NCBI RefSeq assembly: GCF_020615385.1
Contig: NZ_JAJAVB010000001.1
Location: 1-51,374 of the forward strand
Origin: Jiella soli
GTDB lineage: Bacteria > Pseudomonadota > Alphaproteobacteria > Rhizobiales > Rhizobiaceae
DNA: 51,374 nucleotides
Direction of reading: 5' to 3'
Below are positions 16,215-24,594 of this stretch, piece by piece. Made by a program: the position numbers and the translations under genes. The notes under the pieces are model-generated. The model was not told the origin of the DNA, did not search any database, and saw only the letters and a list, made by a program, of their open reading frames with translations. Position 1 is the stretch's first letter. Every line of letters begins with the position of its first letter.

Positions 16215-16913
16215 ATGTTCAAAACCACCACCGCGCTTGCGTTCGCAGGCACTCTGCTCGCCACCTTCGCCGCGCAGGCTCAGGGTTCTAACGATAAGAC
16301 GCCGGGGATCTCCCTCGATGGCGTCAGCGGCTTCAGCGCCGAAGGTCTTCTGCAGCAGGACGTCGCGGGACAGGATGGACAGCCGATCGGCGAGGTCATC
16401 AACTTCGAGATCGCAGACAATGGGTCGATCACGCGCGTCATCATCAACTCTGATGGCTTCCTTGGCGTCGACGAGACCGTGATCGCGGTGCCGTTCAGCG
16501 CGATCGACCTCACGCCGCAGATGCCCGGCATTCGCGCCGACATCGAAGAAGACGATACGGACAGCTACTCGATCTTCGGGCCGAACAAGGCAGACGCCGC
16601 GAAGAAGTCGAGTTATCGCGTCTCGGCCCTGCTAGGCGACGATGTCAAGCTGAAGCACGGCTCGGACTACGGCTATCTCACCGACTTGGCCTTCGATCAG
16701 CAGGGTCATGTCAAAGCCGTTGTCGTGCAACCGGATGTCGCATTCGGCGCTTCCGGCTACTATGCCTTTCCCTTTGACGGAGATACTGTGGCTGGATCAA
16801 CCGTTAATCCTTATGCGGCAACGCTTTCGCTGCCCTACGACAGCGACGGCATCCGGAAGGCTGTCTCGATCGACTATGAAGGCTTTCGTGATGGAGGCGT
16901 CCTCGGCTCCTGA
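16215..16913 (+). CDS. Exported PRC-barrel protein
   Basis: A 232-residue protein with a signal peptide (cleavage after AQA, about residue 23) and two PRC-barrel-like units: LLQQDVAGQDGQPIGEVINF...VIINSDGFLGVDETVIAVPF and, after 130, VSALLGDDVKLKHGSDYGYL...AVVVQPDVAF. PRC barrels occur in RimM and photosynthetic reaction-centre H subunits. Secreted two-barrel versions are widespread in rhizobia and methylobacteria and have no settled role. It lies 70 bases after the EF-hand gene and is likely co-transcribed. Confidence 0.88.
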   Translation: MFKTTTALAFAGTLLATFAAQAQGSNDKTPGISLDGVSGFSAEGLLQQDVAGQDGQPIGEVINFEIADNGSITRVIINSDGFLGVDETVIAVPFSAIDLTPQMPGIRADIEEDDTDSYSIFGPNKADAAKKSSYRVSALLGDDVKLKHGSDYGYLTDLAFDQQGHVKAVVVQPDVAFGASGYYAFPFDGDTVAGSTVNPYAATLSLPYDSDGIRKAVSIDYEGFRDGGVLGS

Positions 16914-17009
16914 GCATTCGTGCTTCGCCGGCCACGTAAGGGCGTGAGAACGCCTGCCTCGCGCGGTCGGCTTCCCCCGGCTGTCACAACTAGCCAATAA
17001 GGAGATAAC

Positions 17010-17441
17010 ATGATCGACTGGAAACGTACCCTCACGGCCACTGTCGCCTCCATCGCCCTATCGGCACCGGCGCTTGCCGCGAACAACGCTTCCGAAGGGG
17101 CCTCCGGCAGTTCGTCGTCGAGCGCCGCCCCCTCTATCACATTCGAACAGGCCGATAGCGACAAGAGCGGCGGCCTCGACGGAAATGAGCTGGCAAGCGC
17201 GCTTTTCACGTCCGTGGACACCGACGGAAGTGCCACGCTGGAAGAGCAGGAATACGCGCACGAGAACCCGATGTTCGGCGAAGTCGACCTGTCGAGCTAC
17301 GACGCCAACGGCGACGGCGGGGTTGACCGGGACGAGTTCGAGAAGAGCTACCTAGAGGCAGCAACCTTCAAGAACTCCGACAAGGACGGGAACGGCATGG
17401 TTTCGTCCGACGAATATATGGCAATGTACACCGGCTACTGA
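17010..17441 (+). CDS. Exported EF-hand calcium-binding protein 2
   Basis: A 143-residue protein with a signal peptide (cleavage after ALA, about 23), a Ser-rich linker and four EF-hand loops: DSDKSGGLDGNEL, DTDGSATLEEQEY, DANGDGGVDRDEF and DKDGNGMVSSDEY. AAGGAG lies six bases before the ATG. With the first EF-hand protein and the PRC-barrel protein it forms a three-gene exported set that could buffer Ca2+ or sense it in the periplasm. Confidence 0.9.
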   Translation: MIDWKRTLTATVASIALSAPALAANNASEGASGSSSSSAAPSITFEQADSDKSGGLDGNELASALFTSVDTDGSATLEEQEYAHENPMFGEVDLSSYDANGDGGVDRDEFEKSYLEAATFKNSDKDGNGMVSSDEYMAMYTGY

Positions 17442-17722
17442 CACGCTTGTTGCATAGTCGCTCGAACGTCCCTCCAACGACAATCGGCTTCGTCTGGAAA
17501 AGCCGGGACAGATGAAGGGACGTTCCCGTGCCTTTCTGGACCAGGCGGCACCTCTGCCGCGGCGTTACCCCTGCTGGCGAGCATATTCCGCCGTGCAAGA
17601 TCGGAGGCCGATCGCAGTGCGCTGGGATATGCGCCCCATTGGACGAGCCTGCCGCCCTGCGCTTCAGCCGGCCATTCCACCGAAAACAAGCTGACGCCAA
17701 GACGTCGGAATTCAGGGATGAG

Positions 17723-18409
17723 ATGAGTTTGCCTTCGATGTCCATAGGAGCGGACCGGACAAGGAAGCCTGTGACAGGCGGCGATCACGATCGCATCGCG
17801 GCGATCTGCGGCATCATAGGCTTTGTCGGGGCGGTGGCTGCCGTTCTGACCGACTTGATCGCCATGTTCATCGTCGACCGATACAGCCCGATCAGCGAAA
17901 CCATCAGCGCCCTTGCCGTCGGCCAGGCCGCCTGGATCCAGGACTGCGGTCTGTACGCCTTCGCTATTGCATGCGCGTCCTGCGGCGTTGGTTATTTCCG
18001 CTGGTGGCAAGGCGGTTATGCCTGGCCTGCAGCGGGAGGCCTTCTCATCCTCCTCGGCGTCGATGTCGGGGTCATCGCCTACTTCAACCAGTACGCCGGA
18101 ACCACCAACGTCGGCGCCGATATCCATTCGAATGCGACGTATGTGCTGGCGGCGATGTTCCTCCTTGCCACACTTCTGTCGGGACCCGGTCTGCGACGGA
18201 TCCGACGGTCGTTCGGCCGCTTCACCGTCGTTCTTGGCGTGGCATGGCTTATTCTCGCGCCAGTGTTTCTCCTCGTGCCGACCGGGTGGGACGGGGCATA
18301 CGAGCGATTCCTCGGGCTGATGTTGGTCGTGTGGGTAGGGTTTGTCTCATGGCTCCTGATGCAAGGAGAGCTTGATCAGGCGCGCGGCTCGAAACCACGT
18401 TGTTCATAA
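17723..18409 (+). CDS. DUF998-family membrane protein
   Basis: A 228-residue protein with about six membrane helices and the DUF998 hallmark early segment DLIAMFIVDRYSPISETIS. The start at 17723 gives a short polar head before helix 1; an upstream extension to 17528 has no membrane or family sequence. DUF998 proteins are of unknown function, probably in the inner membrane. Its last codons run up to the edge of the res-like repeat at 18408, so the gene ends exactly at a module border. Confidence 0.82.
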   Translation: MSLPSMSIGADRTRKPVTGGDHDRIAAICGIIGFVGAVAAVLTDLIAMFIVDRYSPISETISALAVGQAAWIQDCGLYAFAIACASCGVGYFRWWQGGYAWPAAGGLLILLGVDVGVIAYFNQYAGTTNVGADIHSNATYVLAAMFLLATLLSGPGLRRIRRSFGRFTVVLGVAWLILAPVFLLVPTGWDGAYERFLGLMLVVWVGFVSWLLMQGELDQARGSKPRCS

Positions 18410-18548
18410 ATCAAGGATCATGCACATGATGCTTGCCCATCATTAGCGGGCAGGAGGCTCCGGCCGAGGGGCTCCCTTCAGGGATACGGTTGGATGCCTT
18501 GCCGGGCGGGCTGCCGGGGCCATCACCCCGACTGTTCTGGCCGCGATG
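18408..18548 (+). repeat. res-like repeat B joined to conserved non-coding segment
   Basis: 18408-18438 matches 6954-6984 in 29 of 31 positions. Directly after it, 18445-18546 matches the segment at 3965-4063 (shared GGAGGCTCCGGCCGAGG and ACGGTTGGATGCCTTGCCGG). The possible stem seen there is kept: ACGGT (18486) with ACTGT (18531), and GATG (18493) with CATC (18521), with compensating changes. The rest of the interval to 18814 shows no gene. Confidence 0.65.
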
Positions 18549-18814
18549 GAGAGGGCGGATTTAACGGGAGAGCCGCATTGTCGTGGAGCAACTCAACGCC
18601 TGCTGCGGTTTGGTGAGTGGGAGCAAATGGCAGGATTGTTCCTGCTCCTCAGCGCGGCATACCAAGCTCCAAGGATGGAGCCTGAATATAAGTGTAGTGG
18701 CGATGGCGTGCGCATGATATTATTACTATTACGTCGACGGCTCAGTCATGTTTGACGGCGTTCTGCCGAGCAATGGCTCGCTCCGCGAGTCTCCGGCCCC
18801 CTTTAGGGGCTTTT

Positions 18815-19867
18815 ATGTCAAAAAAAGTGATTGTGCATTTCGAAGCGGCGAGCACACTTGCTGTGGTGGTGTCATCGAACGAACCGCTGCTTTTCCTCTC
18901 CGAAGACCAAAAGATCCTGGCCGCGAGCGCATCGTTCTGTCGGACATTTGCAATCGATCCGGCAACCGTGTCCGGTAAACGCCTTGGCGACCTTGGAACC
19001 GGCGAATGGGCGATGCCCAAACTCGCCTCCCTGCTGAAGGCTACCGCATCGGGAAGCGCGCGGATCGAGGCGTACGAAATCGATCTCGAGAGACCAAGCC
19101 AGAAAACTCGCAATCTGGTTGTCAATGCCCGTACGCTGGATGACGGCGACAAAAAACACATTCGCCTTCTGCTGGCTGTAGCCGACGTGACCGATGCGCG
19201 CGCCGAGGCCCGCGAGAAAGATGATCTAATACGCGACAAGGCCACTCTGATGCGGGAAGTCCAGCACCGGGTCGCGAACAGCCTCCAGATCATAGCGAGC
19301 GTTCTCATGCAGAGCGCTCGCCGGGTCCAATCAGAAGAAGCCCGGGGGCATCTCCAAAACGCCCATCATCGAGTGATGTCGATCGCCACCTTGCAGCGGC
19401 AGCTCTCAGTATCTACCGGCGGGAAAGTCGAACTCCGCGCGTATTTGATCCAGCTTTCCCAGAGCCTTGCTGTGTCAATGATCGCGGACCCTGGCCGGCT
19501 CTCCATAGGGGTGAACGTTGACGACAGCGCCGTGGGCGCGGATGTTTCCATAAGCCTGGGCCTTATCGTCACAGAACTTGTGATCAACGCTCTCAAACAC
19601 GCATTCCCTGATCAGCGCTCGGGCAAGATTTTGATCGCCTACGGCTCGTCAGGCAAAGACTGGTCTCTGTCGGTTACTGACAATGGCATCGGCATGCAGG
19701 TGGCAGGCGCTCCTCCAAAGGCGGGACTAGGCACCGGAATTGTCGAGGCGCTTGCCAAGAACCTGCTGGGCGAAATCCAGTTGAGTGATGCAGGTCCCGG
19801 TACCGCTGTGACAATCAGTCATCGAGAAGATGCCGATAATTCCACTATCCTTCTGACGGCCGCATAG
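18815..19867 (+). CDS. Soluble sensor histidine kinase, HWE/HisKA_2 type
   Basis: A 350-residue cytoplasmic kinase. An N-terminal PAS-like sensor covers about 20-130. The dimerisation/phosphoacceptor segment EVQHRVANSLQIIASVL carries His151, and the ATPase has N-box TELVINALKHAF and G-box DNGIGM. This set (HisKA_2) is typical of alphaproteobacterial light, redox and general-stress kinases. AGGGG ahead of the ATG at 18815 supports that start. It has no membrane helix. The response regulator encoded 60 bases downstream is its likely partner. Confidence 0.9.
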   Translation: MSKKVIVHFEAASTLAVVVSSNEPLLFLSEDQKILAASASFCRTFAIDPATVSGKRLGDLGTGEWAMPKLASLLKATASGSARIEAYEIDLERPSQKTRNLVVNARTLDDGDKKHIRLLLAVADVTDARAEAREKDDLIRDKATLMREVQHRVANSLQIIASVLMQSARRVQSEEARGHLQNAHHRVMSIATLQRQLSVSTGGKVELRAYLIQLSQSLAVSMIADPGRLSIGVNVDDSAVGADVSISLGLIVTELVINALKHAFPDQRSGKILIAYGSSGKDWSLSVTDNGIGMQVAGAPPKAGLGTGIVEALAKNLLGEIQLSDAGPGTAVTISHREDADNSTILLTAA

Positions 19868-19928
19868 TAATTTAATGGTTCCTACACAGCACGATTTAGT
19901 TTTTCGTTCCAAAAAAACTGAGTAGATT

Positions 19929-20330
19929 ATGAATAATGGTAATTCGGTTGTCCTTGTGGTCGAAGATGACCCGATCATTCTGATGGGAGCCGTCGACCTC
20001 GTTATCTCAGCTGGTTACGAAGCCCTCGAGGCGAGCAATGCGGATGAGGCAATTCGTATCCTAGAGTTGCGATCCGACGTGGATCTCGTTTTTACTGATA
20101 TTGAGATGCCGGGAACGATGGATGGCATCAAATTGTCCCACTACATCCGCGATCGGTCGCCACCGGTAAAACTGCTTATTGCCTCTGGAAAAGCGATTAT
20201 CGAGGAAACTTGTTTACCAGAGGGAAGCAGGTTCTTCTCGAAGCCGTATGATGAACATTCCATCAGAGATGCAATGGCCAAACTTCTCGTTGCCGACGAC
20301 TCATTCATCGGTAATGAACGTGGCTGCTAA
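19929..20330 (+). CDS. Single-domain response regulator
   Basis: A 133-residue receiver domain: acidic pocket VVEDD near residue 11-15, phospho-acceptor Asp57 in DLVFTDIEMPGTMDG, and the conserved Lys in FFSKPYD. No output domain is present, so it must act by protein contact or as a phosphate sink, as many receivers paired with HWE kinases do. It follows the kinase gene in the same direction with a 61-base AT-rich gap. Confidence 0.92.
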   Translation: MNNGNSVVLVVEDDPIILMGAVDLVISAGYEALEASNADEAIRILELRSDVDLVFTDIEMPGTMDGIKLSHYIRDRSPPVKLLIASGKAIIEETCLPEGSRFFSKPYDEHSIRDAMAKLLVADDSFIGNERGC

Positions 20331-20380
20331 CTCAATGAGGCCCGCCATGGATCTCATCAACTTTCACGGGTGAGGAAACA

Positions 20381-20400
20381 CCGCTCTTCAATAAGAGCGG
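20381..20400. terminator. Hairpin after the response-regulator gene
   Basis: CCGCTCTT and AAGAGCGG form a perfect 8-bp stem with a 4-base loop, 50 bases past the response-regulator stop. It is followed by AAAA rather than T on the plus strand, so it is only a possible terminator or regulatory dyad. Confidence 0.4.
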
Positions 20401-20535
20401 AAAACCGCGCGCCTGCCGCGAAAGCCCTTTCTCAGATTCAGATAGTTGCAAGCGATCCGCGTACTGCGGTCATCTGGACTGTCATTACATACGCGCCGGC
20501 TTAACCAATCTCGCGCCCTTCGGAGTGCCCCCACC

Positions 20536-22725
20536 ATGCGCCCTGCGCCAATTTCCATTGATGAGAAAGAGCGCCTAAACGCCGTCGCCGAATACCAGAC
20601 CGGCATCGAATCCATCAGCGCCGATCTCGACCGGATTGCTCTTCTTGCCTCAAGCGTGTTCCAGGTGCCAATGGGGCTGGTGTCGTTCGTCGAACGGAAC
20701 CGGCAGGTGTTCTTGGCCAAGGTCGGTCTCGAAGCTTGTGAAACGGATCGGGAAATTTCCTTCTGTGCCCATGCCATCCATGGCGCCGACATCTTTGTCG
20801 TCCTCGATGCCTCGCTGGATCGGCGGTTTGACGACAATCCTCTGGTAATTGGTGCACCACATATACGCTTCTATGCGGGGGCGCCGTTGACAGTACGGAA
20901 TGGGCAAACGATTGGGACGCTCTGCATCGTTGACACCCAGCCGCGCGCGAGCTTCTCGGATGGCGACAAGGTTCTTTTGTCAGAACTGGCAGCTGTCGTT
21001 CTCGACAAGCTGGAACTCCACCGGATGAAAGTTGCCCGAGAGGAAAGCCACGCACGATTCGTTGCGGCTGCTGAGGCGTCGCCGGATGGGATTTTGTGTA
21101 CTGACGGCAGTGGTATCATCACCTTTTGGAATACCGCCTGCGAGCTGATGTTCAATCGCCCGTCCGAGGAGGCCCTGGGTCACCCCATTACCATCATCAT
21201 GCCATCCAAATCGGCCGAGGAGCCAAGACTGAAAGTTATTGGAGACGGATCAGAGCTTTTGGTTGGAAGGAGTATCGAACTCACTGCGGCGAGGCGTGAT
21301 GGAGCCGAGTTTCCAATCGAGTTGACGCTGACCGAGTGGCGGGATGGAGCCCTGTCGAGCTTCGGCTGTATCGTCCGTGACGTCACCGAACGGCGCGCGA
21401 ACGAAGAGCGCCTCTTCAAACTTGCCCATTTCGACGCGCTCACGGGACTGCCGAACCGCGCCGTCCTCAAGGCGCGCCTGGATGCCATCGGCAAGAACTC
21501 GGAGGCTGCTTGCGTTCTCAGCATCGATCTTGATGACTTCAAAGAGGTGAATGACACGCTGGGACACTTGGTCGGCGACGCTCTGCTTAACTCGGTGGCG
21601 GGTCGGCTCGTGGCCTGCACACGGCCGATTGATACCGTTGCCCGAATAGGCGGCGATGAATTCGTCATGCTGCTGCCAGGCGTCGGGGATCCAGTTCAGG
21701 CCGCGGTGGTTGCCGACCGGGTCATCGCAGCCGTGGCGGAAGTTTTCGTATTTGAGGGTCAGTCGGTCAATGTCAGCGCCAGCGTCGGCTTTGCCATCCA
21801 TCCGACCTTTGGCCAAGACTCGGGCGACCTGATCTCCAACGCCGACCTTGCCCTCTATCAGGCTAAGGCGGAGGGCAGACACTGCCGCAGGATGTTTATG
21901 CCAGCACTGCGTGATCGAGCCGTGCAGCGGCGCACCCAGGACTTCGAGCTGCGGCTCGCCTATGAAAGGGGCGAGTTCGAACTCTTTTACCAGCCCCAGG
22001 TTCGTTTGGCGGATGGGGCGCTATTGGGTGCGGAAGCGCTTCTGCGGTGGCGGCATCCGACCCTTGGTATGTTGGCTCCGGCATCCTTTCTGCCAACCTT
22101 GGATGCAGGGCCCCTGGCCGCTTCCGTCGGCAATTGGGTTCTCACCAAGGCCTGCGAGCAAGGGGCACACTGGCGCCGTCACGGCGCGCCTGCATTCCGC
22201 GTTGGCGTGAACCTTTTTGGCGCGCAGTTCCGGACGGACAGCCTCAGCGAACGCGTAAGGTCGGTGCTCGTTGCCACGGGCCTGCCTCCCACGGCTCTCG
22301 AATTAGAGATTACCGAGAACATTATCCTGCGACATGACGGCGAGATGACCGTACCGCTCCAGGAGTTGAAGGAACTGGGCGTGGGAATCGCTTTCGACGA
22401 CTACGGCACCGGTTACGCATCGCTCAGCATGCTGAAATCGGTGCCACTGACGAAACTCAAGCTCGACCAGAGCTTCGTGCGCGGGATGTGCACCTCGGCC
22501 GAAGACGTCGCCATCGTGTGCGCAGTCCTCTATCTTGGGAGAAGCTTTCGTCTCGCCGTCATCGCTGAAGGAGTGGAAAATGAGGCTCAGCGCGACATCC
22601 TTGCCCATAAGGGCTGCCAAGAGGCACAAGGCTATCTCTTCGGCCGTCCGATGTCGGTCGAAGACTTTGAACGGCGATACGCTCTAGGATCTGTTGTACG
22701 AGATCAACAATCAGTGGTGGTATAA
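20536..22725 (+). CDS. GAF-PAS-GGDEF-EAL cyclic-di-GMP signalling protein
   Basis: A 729-residue soluble protein: GAF domain about 25-165, PAS domain about 170-290, GGDEF domain about 295-455 with an intact GGDEF at 372-376 and an inhibitory-site RxxD at 363-366, and an EAL domain from about 470 with E500-A-L plus later DDYGTGYASL and KLKLDQSFV. Both enzyme signatures look intact, so it could both make and break c-di-GMP, switched by the sensor domains. The start at 20536 follows a GGAG-containing leader; the frame to 20446 has no domain. As neighbour of a kinase-receiver pair and of a polysaccharide co-polymerase, it could tie stress input to envelope or biofilm output (inference). Confidence 0.93.
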   Translation: MRPAPISIDEKERLNAVAEYQTGIESISADLDRIALLASSVFQVPMGLVSFVERNRQVFLAKVGLEACETDREISFCAHAIHGADIFVVLDASLDRRFDDNPLVIGAPHIRFYAGAPLTVRNGQTIGTLCIVDTQPRASFSDGDKVLLSELAAVVLDKLELHRMKVAREESHARFVAAAEASPDGILCTDGSGIITFWNTACELMFNRPSEEALGHPITIIMPSKSAEEPRLKVIGDGSELLVGRSIELTAARRDGAEFPIELTLTEWRDGALSSFGCIVRDVTERRANEERLFKLAHFDALTGLPNRAVLKARLDAIGKNSEAACVLSIDLDDFKEVNDTLGHLVGDALLNSVAGRLVACTRPIDTVARIGGDEFVMLLPGVGDPVQAAVVADRVIAAVAEVFVFEGQSVNVSASVGFAIHPTFGQDSGDLISNADLALYQAKAEGRHCRRMFMPALRDRAVQRRTQDFELRLAYERGEFELFYQPQVRLADGALLGAEALLRWRHPTLGMLAPASFLPTLDAGPLAASVGNWVLTKACEQGAHWRRHGAPAFRVGVNLFGAQFRTDSLSERVRSVLVATGLPPTALELEITENIILRHDGEMTVPLQELKELGVGIAFDDYGTGYASLSMLKSVPLTKLKLDQSFVRGMCTSAEDVAIVCAVLYLGRSFRLAVIAEGVENEAQRDILAHKGCQEAQGYLFGRPMSVEDFERRYALGSVVRDQQSVVV

Positions 22726-22748
22726 CGCGGCGATAACGACGTTCGGGT

Positions 22749-22836
22749 GACACCCTTGGCGAGCAGCACCGCCTGCTCGTGACTGTGGGCCACGTAGCGC
22801 GCCGACGAGGCATAGCGCTTCGGAAACTCCCGCCAT
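22749..22836 (-). pseudogene. Fragment of a DNA methyltransferase gene
   Basis: About 29 codons on the minus strand read FPKRYASSARYVAHSHEQAV followed by LLAKG, almost the same as the central part of the methyltransferase encoded at 3009-3680. Nothing before or after fits the enzyme. It is a scrap of a second, related methyltransferase gene, next to an IS256 scrap. Confidence 0.85.
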
Positions 22837-22982
22837 TCCGTGATGAATTTGAGGAGCTCGCCTATCTCGTCGAGCGGGTGCCGCAGGCGGGCTGTGAATC
22901 GGCGCCGGGGTCCGACGCCGATCGGCGTGGGGTCACACTGGTAAGCGTTTGAAATAGCAGCGGAGCGTACCATGAAGCAGGG

Positions 22983-23165
22983 TCATAGCGCCGCGCCGAA
23001 CCACACAGAAAGCCGCTCCTCGTTCATCGTGGCCAGGAACGCTTCGGCTTCCGCCTCGATCGTTTCGGCCAGCAGCCGGCGGTGGCCCTCGCGCAGCACG
23101 CTGGTCAGAGGATCCTCCACGTCTTCGGGATGTTGAAAGACAACAACGGTGCTATCTGTACTCAT
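22983..23165 (-). pseudogene. IS256-family transposase N-terminal fragment
   Basis: The 60 residues contain EDPLTSVLREGHRRLLAETI then EAEAEAFLATMNEERLS, the start region of IS256-type (mutator) transposases. After NEERLS the similarity ends. The catalytic DDE part is absent, so it is a dead remnant that marks a former insertion. The stretch between it and the methyltransferase scrap is not identified. Confidence 0.8.
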
Positions 23166-23282
23166 GGCGTATCACTCTCCTCGAGAGGTTCTGGCAGGCT
23201 CAGCACCCGCCTCGATACGCCGCCCTCATCATGCAGTCATCACCCACATTCCGCCGTAGCTCGATGGCAGCGGAGGGTGGAA

Positions 23283-23651
23283 TCAGTCGGCAGCAGGAGC
23301 AGCCGGCTCTGCTTCCATCGCGTCCACAAGCGCCGACGCACAAGCCCGAGCGACCTCGGCTTGGAATCTCTCCTTCACGTTGGGGACCCAGCCGGCTTCA
23401 ATGACGAAATCATCGTGCTGCCAGGAGCTCTCTTCCACCAAGAGGGCGATCTGCTCCGGCTGCTTCTCTGCTCTGGCGACGCAAAGCGGCGTGAATGCAG
23501 ATACGATTGCAGTCTCAGCCCCTGCCGAGACCATCTCTTCGGCCGTCCCGCCGGTCACCCAGCCTCCCCAAAAAAAACCTACTACCATTGCAGCGATGGC
23601 GCCGCCGACGGCACCCCAAACTGCGGGCTTTACCCATTCACGATTCGCCAT
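23283..23651 (-). CDS. Membrane-anchored hypothetical protein
   Basis: A 122-residue protein starting MANREWVKPAVWGAVGGAIA with a Gly-rich membrane helix (AVGGAIAAMVVGFFWGGWVTGG), then a soluble part with ETAIVSAFTPLCVARAEKQP and EESSWQHDDFVIEAGW, ending in an Ala/Glu-rich tail. GGGAGG before the ATG is a strong ribosome site. Similar small proteins are common in rhizobia; the role is unknown. A perfect inverted repeat lies in its upstream region. Confidence 0.7.
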   Translation of the reverse strand: MANREWVKPAVWGAVGGAIAAMVVGFFWGGWVTGGTAEEMVSAGAETAIVSAFTPLCVARAEKQPEQIALLVEESSWQHDDFVIEAGWVPNVKERFQAEVARACASALVDAMEAEPAAPAAD

Positions 23652-23709
23652 GATGAACCTCCCTTTTTGAATAATTAGAATTCCATTTAATCACGATCAG
23701 CAGATTTCA

Positions 23710-23725
23710 TGCAACCTTCGTTGCA
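23710..23725. promoter_or_regulatory. Inverted repeat upstream of the membrane-anchored gene
   Basis: TGCAAC and GTTGCA form a perfect dyad with a 4-base spacer, about 60-75 bases upstream of the start at 23651 in an AT-rich intergenic region. It is a plausible operator. Confidence 0.45.
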
Positions 23726-23921
23726 ACTAGAATATCATTTCGGCATGCGCACGGCAGAAATTTAGATCATCACGGAACCGTTTCATGGGATGAAGCTTGG
23801 GTATCTTGGGGTTGACTTTGATGTCAATCGGCTGCGCATGTTGACCCCGTCAACCTCAACGCGTTCAACGACATATCACGCCCGATCGGCGCGGAGATCC
23901 CGCGCCGATACACACTGCTGA

Positions 23922-24428
23922 CTAATCAATACTCGGCTTGGGAGAGGCGGAATTCTTTGAGATGACGGCTCCGGTTCGCTCAGCAGCAGTTGGCCCGCGC
24001 CAGAACGAACATTCCGGTCCAAATCCCGGATATGGGCTAATGCGGACCTGCACGCCGCTGTACTCGGCAGAAGCCGCGTGGTCGAGAGACTTCTTCGCTC
24101 TTGCAAATGTGTCAGTCAAAGCTGTTTTTGCCGCATCTCCAGGAAGGCCTGCCAGTCCCACCAGCGCGCCGCTGCATAGCAGTCGATATTCCTCAGCAGA
24201 GTTCTCCAGAATCGGGCGCACTGCTAACGAAAACTCGGTCGCCTCGAGCCAGTGGCCGTTGACGACCCTGCTGCAGAACAATGGGTTGTCACAGGTGGTT
24301 ACAACCTCTTCGCGCCCAGTGAACGCAGCAATGCCTCGAACAGCATCGCGCATGGTGTCCGGAGCTGCGGCAGACGCGGACGCCGCTCCTATGAAAGAAA
24401 ATCCAATCAGGCAAAGTAGCATTCGCAT
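23922..24428 (-). CDS. Exported hypothetical protein with cysteines
   Basis: A 168-residue protein with a Sec signal (MRMLLCLIGFSFIGAASASA). The mature part holds VVTTCDNPLFCSRVVNGHWL and LLCSGALVGLAGLP, with several Cys that could form disulfides in the periplasm. The start at 24428 begins the signal peptide; the frame continues to 24560 without support. The family is not recognised. It is transcribed away from the second SH3 gene. Confidence 0.65.
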   Translation of the reverse strand: MRMLLCLIGFSFIGAASASAAAPDTMRDAVRGIAAFTGREEVVTTCDNPLFCSRVVNGHWLEATEFSLAVRPILENSAEEYRLLCSGALVGLAGLPGDAAKTALTDTFARAKKSLDHAASAEYSGVQVRISPYPGFGPECSFWRGPTAAERTGAVISKNSASPKPSID

Positions 24429-24594
24429 CGAGGGTACCTCAAACTTATTTCTGGAGTTTGCAGAATTATTCCGAAATGCGTTGAGCGCCGCAGAGAAATA
24501 CAAGGTACGCTGCCCGCAGCCATTCTTCAACCGACGGAAGATCAGACCGGGTACGATCAACCGCCGCTTAACGGATTAGCAGCTACGAGGAAGG

